Source of the DNA: Aulosira sp. FACHB-615
GTDB taxonomy: Bacteria; Cyanobacteriota; Cyanobacteriia; Cyanobacteriales; Nostocaceae
Reading direction: 5' to 3'
DNA length: 64,000 bases
Assembly (NCBI RefSeq): GCF_014698045.1
Contig: NZ_JACJSE010000029.1
Coordinates: 16,223 to 80,222, forward strand
The translations under genes and the position numbers were made by a program. The notes under the pieces are model-generated. The model saw only the letters and a list, made by a program, of their open reading frames with translations. It made no database searches and was not told the origin of the DNA. Below are positions 59,989 through 64,000 of the stretch, piece by piece; position 1 is the stretch's first letter; each line of letters starts with the position of its first letter.

Positions 59989-60813
59989 CTATAGATTATG
60001 TTGTCCATCTGCTACATAAGCTGAATCGGCAACAATTCCGATTAAAGTTACAGAAGTATTTGCCGCAACATAATAGTAATCAACTCGTGTTGCTAAATTT
60101 TTTACCTCTTCAGAAAATCCATCGATATAAATTACTAAAACGGTTGTTTTGTCTAACCAGTTTAATGCTAAGTCAATCTGATTTCTTACTTTTTCTTCTC
60201 GTTTGTTTTTCGCATCGTCTTTTGATAATCCAACAAAATCTTGTCCTTCAAGTAGTTTAGAATTAATCAAATCTAAAACTAAAATATCTCCTAGTGGCTT
60301 TTTGGGCTTGCGCTTTTGATTGCAAAACCTGACTTTAGCAAAGCCTCTAGTTCGCAATAGCTTACAATCATCAGGTTCTGTTGTATCATCACTGGGTAAG
60401 TAATAATCAACAACTGTTGAACCAATTACCCTTTCACGTTGCAAAGAACGCTTGACACTCTCAACCTCAGCCTGGACTAAATCTGTAATTTTATTTTCTA
60501 CTTCTCGGTTAATTAATTGACTGGCTAATTTTTTCGCATCATCTAAATTTTTACCTATAGCAAAAGCTAAAAAAGTACCTAAAAAGCCAAATACGACTAA
60601 GGTAAATTGCATTGCTGCAACAAATCTGTTAAAGCTTTCACCTAGTTGACCATTTGTAGCCTTGAGAAATTCTAACTGACTTTTGAGTAGTTCAATATCA
60701 TTGATATTTTTTGTGGGACTTACCACTGGTGAAGGTGTGATTGTAGGTGTTGGAGTTTGGGCAATAACTAAATCCCAAAGGTGGGATAAATCAATTGAGG
60801 GTAGCCAATCCAT
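59989..60813 (-). CDS. Membrane-anchored protein flanking the CRISPR operon, candidate ancillary effector
   Basis: A 274-residue protein. A proline/threonine-rich N-terminal part (QTPTPTITPSPVVSPTK) precedes a membrane helix (FTLVVFGFLGTFLAFAIG) at about 70-88, a coiled coil (DDAKKLASQLINREVENK) and a C-terminal alpha/beta domain with LGDILVLDLI, TTVLVIYIDGFSEEV and YYYVAANTSVTLIGIVAD. No CARF, HEPN or known nuclease motif is visible. It ends 12 bases after the last cas gene in convergent direction. Its layout and strand pattern resemble the broken gene at 50195-50740 on the other side of the operon. Function unknown; a role downstream of Cas10 signalling is inferred from position only. Confidence 0.55.
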   Translation of the reverse strand: MDWLPSIDLSHLWDLVIAQTPTPTITPSPVVSPTKNINDIELLKSQLEFLKATNGQLGESFNRFVAAMQFTLVVFGFLGTFLAFAIGKNLDDAKKLASQLINREVENKITDLVQAEVESVKRSLQRERVIGSTVVDYYLPSDDTTEPDDCKLLRTRGFAKVRFCNQKRKPKKPLGDILVLDLINSKLLEGQDFVGLSKDDAKNKREEKVRNQIDLALNWLDKTTVLVIYIDGFSEEVKNLATRVDYYYVAANTSVTLIGIVADSAYVADGQHNL

Positions 60814-60927
60814 AAGTACTTTGTTGATGGCGATTACTTCTCTATTTAATCATGTGCGATCGCACACATTATTGTATTCCAACTTTAACTTAAGCGATCG
60901 CACTCCCTTAACAACATTGGAACTACA

Positions 60928-61266
60928 TTAAACAACTACTCCGTATCCTGTGTACGGACGTTTATATGGTGGCTGCAAACCTAAAACAATATCTTCTTTT
61001 TGTACTCCCATCTCTAATAGTTCTTGTGCTAAATCCACATCTGTCATATTCTGCTGAATCCAGATTTTATCATTTTTAATATCAAAATGAATAACAGTGT
61101 GATACACACGACTTAAACCATTCCAACCTATACGCATCAATTGATAGTGGTCGTGCATTGTATCAAATATTAATTCGTTTTCAATCTCTTCACGTTGAGG
61201 TTTATACTTACTGTGTTTTGCTAATATTTCTTGGATAGATTGGCGGTATTGCTCTAGTTTGTCCAT
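60928..61266 (-). CDS. xisI: XisI-family protein (pair 2)
   Basis: A 112-residue XisI-family protein. Central YQLMRIGWNGLSRVYHTVIH and C-terminal KEDIVLGLQPPYKRPYTGYGV are diagnostic. It overlaps xisH by 13 bases, as in pair 1. It lies between the right-hand membrane gene and the CRISPR array. Confidence 0.87.
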   Translation of the reverse strand: MDKLEQYRQSIQEILAKHSKYKPQREEIENELIFDTMHDHYQLMRIGWNGLSRVYHTVIHFDIKNDKIWIQQNMTDVDLAQELLEMGVQKEDIVLGLQPPYKRPYTGYGVVV

Positions 61267-61670
61267 CTCACAATCACTTCCATAATTGGATCGTATATTA
61301 TTAGTTTTAGTTGATGTCGCCGCACGGCAATTTTAGCAAGTTTAGTCTGAAAAAAGGTTTCATAAGCATCAACTGGAACTGCTAAATATAACTGACGTTC
61401 TGGTTCGTTTTCTTCCAGTGCAATTTGATAATTCAAGAATTGTCCCAAGGCGGTATGAAAGTCGCTAACCGCAGAGTTACTCGCAAAACTTTTGATTTCC
61501 ACAGCTATTTTTTCGCCTTCTCTTTCTGCTGCTATCAGCCTTTCTGCACCCAAGTCTATTTTAAGCGTCACCTCCTCAAATTCTATTTGTAGGGGATCAT
61601 CAGTAACTATCCAATTTTCTTTCTGGAGTGCTTTTTTAACCGCTTCATGAAATAAATCTCTAGCTGACAT
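61254..61670 (-). CDS. xisH: XisH-family protein (pair 2)
   Basis: A 138-residue XisH-family protein with the PD-(D/E)XK-like core: KIDLGAERLIAAEREGEKIA then VEIKSF and VSDFHTALGQFLNYQIAL. It begins 118 bases from the leader-distal end of the CRISPR array and could even be read from the array transcript. Whether this pair has a CRISPR-related role is unknown. Confidence 0.87.
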   Translation of the reverse strand: MSARDLFHEAVKKALQKENWIVTDDPLQIEFEEVTLKIDLGAERLIAAEREGEKIAVEIKSFASNSAVSDFHTALGQFLNYQIALEENEPERQLYLAVPVDAYETFFQTKLAKIAVRRHQLKLIIYDPIMEVIVRWTN

Positions 61671-61787
61671 CTAGCAAAAAACTTTGTTTGTATTTATCAC
61701 ACCACTGCGCGTCTATTATATCAAATGCAGTTTCAACAGTGGTTTTGCTGTGCGATCGCATTATTACCCAATCCAGTAATTGATGAT

Positions 61788-62471
61788 ATTTTCATCCCCG
61801 TCAGGGGTAATTAATTAAAAACATCACACAAACAATCGAAAACGCTATTACCATATTGTTTCCATCCCCGTGAGGGGTAATTAATTGAAAACCATTCGCT
61901 ATGCGAAGGGAGAAAAAACCTCTGAAAAGTTTCCATCCCCGTGAGGGGTAATTAATTGAAAACTATGCACAACGGGCTAATACCCCGATTGCAGATGGGG
62001 TTTCCATCCCCGTGAGGGGTAATTAATTGAAAACCATTTCCCGCAGGTAAAGCCAGTGGACATGTGATTTGGTTTCCATCCCCGTGAGGGGTAATTAATT
62101 GAAAACCGTCTATGCAATATCTTCCTGATGCGAATCAGAAAGCATTGTTTCCATCCCCGTGAGGGGTAATTAATTGAAAACCCTGCAAGCGACCGTCCGG
62201 CTGCATGGACAATTTCTGCGATGTTTCCATCCCCGTGAGGGGTAATTAATTGAAAACTTTTCAGCATATGCTGTGTCAAAATCTTTGTTGTTGTTTCCAT
62301 CCCCGTGAGGGGTAATTAATTGAAAACCCTGTTTTAAAGCAACTGATCGAGCAAAAGCTTAAGTTTCCATCCCCGTGAGGGGTAATTAATTGAAAACAAT
62401 TGCTTTCTGGAAGACACGGGAAGAACAAGATTTATAGTTTCCATCCCCGTGAGGGGTAATTAATTGAAAAC
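61788..62471 (-). CRISPR. CRISPR array, ten 35-bp repeats and nine spacers
   Basis: On the plus strand the repeat begins GTTTCCATCCCCGTGAGGGG and ends TTAATTGAAAAC. Repeat starts: 61788 (degenerate, four changes), 61858, 61929, 62000, 62072, 62147, 62223, 62293, 62363 and 62437. Spacers are 35, 36, 36, 37, 40, 41, 35, 35 and 39 bp. On the minus strand the hairpin CCCC-TCAC-GGGG is followed by ATGGAAAC, the expected 8-base crRNA 5' tag. With the degenerate repeat at the left end, this indicates leftward transcription with the leader at 62472-62766. Processing would need Cas6. Confidence 0.97.
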
Positions 62472-62766
62472 ACTACCCTTTTGGAACACTTGCTACAACT
62501 GGGTTTGAAAGTGCCATTTTCGCGGGGGGTCTGATTTTACTGTCAATAAGCATACTTTATTGACAATTAGACACCATCACAGACACCTCAAAGCCTTACT
62601 GAGTAAGTGATTCGCGGGGGTCAACGGAAGAATCAGGGTTTCAAGCATTGCCTTACCCCCGCGAAAAATTTGCGTGTGAAAAGTAAAAATCAAGACTTTA
62701 ACTTTCACCAGGAAACGCAATATTAAGTTTTCAAGGTTCTGCTTTCTTGAAACAGAGTATACCAAA
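62472..62766 (-). promoter_or_regulatory. CRISPR leader with repeated TTCGCGGGGGT motif and palindrome
   Basis: Between the array and cas6. TGTCAATAA (62541-62549) and TTATTGACA (62557-62565) form a 9-bp perfect inverted repeat with a 7-base loop. TTCGCGGGGG occurs at 62519-62528 and 62611-62620, and the inverse ACCCCCGCGAA at 62655-62665. TTCGCGGGGGT (62611-62621) and the latter are a perfect 11-bp pair 33 bases apart. The repeat and palindrome positions suggest binding sites or an RNA structure at the leader; no function is shown. Confidence 0.6.
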
Positions 62767-63882
62767 CTACTCCTCAGTTTTTAAAGCGCGTCTTGCCAAC
62801 TTGACATAAGTCTTCACTGTTTCATAAGGCATTTCTAAATCTTCTGCCACTACCTGCAACGACTCTCCCATTTCCCGCCTTGCTAAAATTGTCGCCCATT
62901 TCGTGGCTATTTCATCTGCTCGTTCTCCACCTGTTCGTTTGCGTCGTGCTTTAAATATCTGTGTTAAATCTTCAATGCGTTTCGCCAAGACAGTTTGCAC
63001 ATCAGGTATATCTTGAACCACTTGAGATGACCAACCAAAACGTGTTTGTCCCAAGCCAAAAGTAGTTTTGTGTCCAGTACCGCAGTAAGGTGCAAGTTTG
63101 CCTAAAGCATAAAATAATTGCTCAAATTGTGGCTGCTTGGCTGCTTCCTTTGCCAAAGTTAACTCTATCGCACCAGTAAATCCTGTGACTGCGCCTTTTT
63201 TTCCCGCCAGTACCTTTGCAGTTGTAAGTTGACAACGGGTAATCAATACATAATCCTCTACCCAAGCCAAAAAAGCATCCTGGTCAACAGCCATTCCCGA
63301 AAAATCATTCCAGCGTCGCAGGTAGCTATGAAATACATTTACTGGTACTGGTAAGGGGAAATGATGACCTTTGCGGCGAAAACTTGTCGGACTGAGAAAT
63401 TTTAAAGCAATAGTGTCACTATGCTCGGATTCTAGAAGTTGCTTATATGTTGTAGGAGAATGAGCAATACTAACAGAATGAATTTGCAAAGGTGCATTTC
63501 TTAACTCAAGTACTTCTGGCAAATTTTTTACCCACTGCACCATCCATTGTTGCACTCGACGAGATAAAGCTGTGACATACCAACGATAGGAAGTGTTGGC
63601 AGATAATTTTATTTGTCTACCACTACTAGTAATCTCTCCATTTAAAGCTGAAATAGTAAAAGGTTTTTATGACTCACCATCATGGAGGTATGCTGAAAGT
63701 TCTGGGTCTTGGGAACGCACTTGTTCCAAAAACCAGGCGTGGAGTCCAATAGTGTACTGTGGGAAGAGGTCACAATCTTTTGCTGGGACTAACTCAAATT
63801 CTAAGCCGATTAACTCTGTGTCTGGCGGCCATGTCAGCTTATATGGAGAGGTATCTGCCTTTTTTTGAGAACGTCGAGGCAC
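62767..63882 (-). pseudogene. cas6: cas6 CRISPR endoribonuclease gene interrupted by an in-frame TAA
   Basis: One frame from GTG at 63882 to 62767 encodes 370 residues plus one TAA at 63667-63669, codon 72. Before it: LTWPPDTELIGLEFELVPAK and QDPELSAYLHDGES. After it, same frame: KPFTISALNGEITSSGRQIK, the normal Cas6 continuation. The body has YCGTGHKTTFGLGQTRFGW, the Cas6 glycine-rich loop, and a C-terminal helix-turn-helix (MGESLQVVAEDLEMPYETVK). CAA to TAA is the simplest cause. A product from the internal GTG at 63555 would lack the first RRM fold. Fragments or read-through may be made; array processing may depend on another Cas6. Confidence 0.85.
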
Positions 63883-63942
63883 GGTGTTACAGCACTTGCG
63901 TCTGTTATGAGGTACAATAAATTAAAATATAAATACCTCTAA

Positions 63943-64000
63943 ATGAAGTCATACTCTGTCGATCTTCGAGAAAAAATAGTTGCAGCACATCTTCAAAAAA
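63943..64000 (+). mobile_element. Start of an IS630-family transposase gene, cut by window end
   Basis: From ATG 63943 the frame reads MKSYSVDLREKIVAAHLQK and runs off the window. This is the usual beginning of IS630-type transposases (helix-turn-helix region). The left end of the element must lie between 63883 and 63942, so the insertion sits directly upstream of cas6. Inverted ends could not be fixed from one side. Confidence 0.75.

Noticed and set aside
61977..62300. A 107-residue reading frame on the minus strand with periodic identical segments
   Set aside because: It is translation of CRISPR repeats and spacers; the periodic segments are the repeat itself.
61823..62436. Spacers targeting genes in this window
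   Set aside because: Reading the nine spacers against the window gave no obvious match; a proper search could not be run.
50195..63882. Possible recoding of TAA as a sense codon in this locus
   Set aside because: All other genes in and around the locus end normally at TAA or TGA, so ordinary nonsense changes explain the two interruptions better.

Overview
The window is chromosomal DNA of a filamentous, heterocyst-forming type cyanobacterium of the Nostoc/Anabaena group. The evidence is direct: petG, a cytochrome cM-like gene, psb34 and ycf34 are present; GCGATCGC (HIP1) octamers are scattered throughout; heptanucleotide STRR repeats such as TTGGTCA occur between genes; and there are two xisH-xisI pairs. 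No rRNA, tRNA or prophage was seen.

Layout. (1) 38-12564: two tandem giant dual kinases (Ser/Thr kinase, ATPase, GAF, PAS, histidine kinase). (2) 12706-21578: a sugar-uptake island with an outer-membrane porin, a GlcP-type MFS permease, the frtC-frtB-frtA ABC transporter and a divergent LacI repressor frtR, with a paired palindromic operator between frtA and frtR. (3) 22203-31088: DUF4327 protein, InrS-like metal sensor, cytochrome cM, petG, a ParDE toxin-antitoxin pair with its own 29-bp palindrome, rsmD, hisH, a C15 peptidase, a DUF3370 protein and a membrane GTPase. (4) 31389-43207: mixed genes including a class D beta-lactamase, a subtilase, xisHI, dus, CCA transferase, ycf34, tsaB, a polysaccharide deacetylase and a methyltransferase. 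(5) 42824-49303: a stress-flavoured group (DUF6335, DUF2267, DJ-1/ferritin-like fusion, SRPBCC, two paralogous Zn-alcohol dehydrogenases, a small exported protein, a cupin), followed by psb34.

(6) 50195-63882: a type III-D CRISPR-Cas locus. An eight-gene interference operon (cas10, Cas7-type RAMPs, csx10, a small subunit, csx19) plus one unknown gene runs rightward. It is flanked on both sides by minus-strand genes for membrane-anchored proteins that appear distantly related. A second xisHI pair, a ten-repeat array transcribed leftward, its leader and cas6 follow. There is no cas1, cas2 or recognisable CARF effector. Cas10 keeps its GGDD motif but shows no HD nuclease. Two genes at the edges of the locus (cas6 and the left membrane gene) are each broken by a single in-frame TAA with clear coding continuity on both sides. 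An IS630-type transposase begins at the right end, next to cas6.

The strongest candidates for something undescribed are the paired membrane proteins bracketing a cyclic-oligoadenylate-capable Cas10, the symmetric repeats in the CRISPR leader, the double frt operator, and a palindromic repeat inserted in frame in both alcohol dehydrogenase paralogs.
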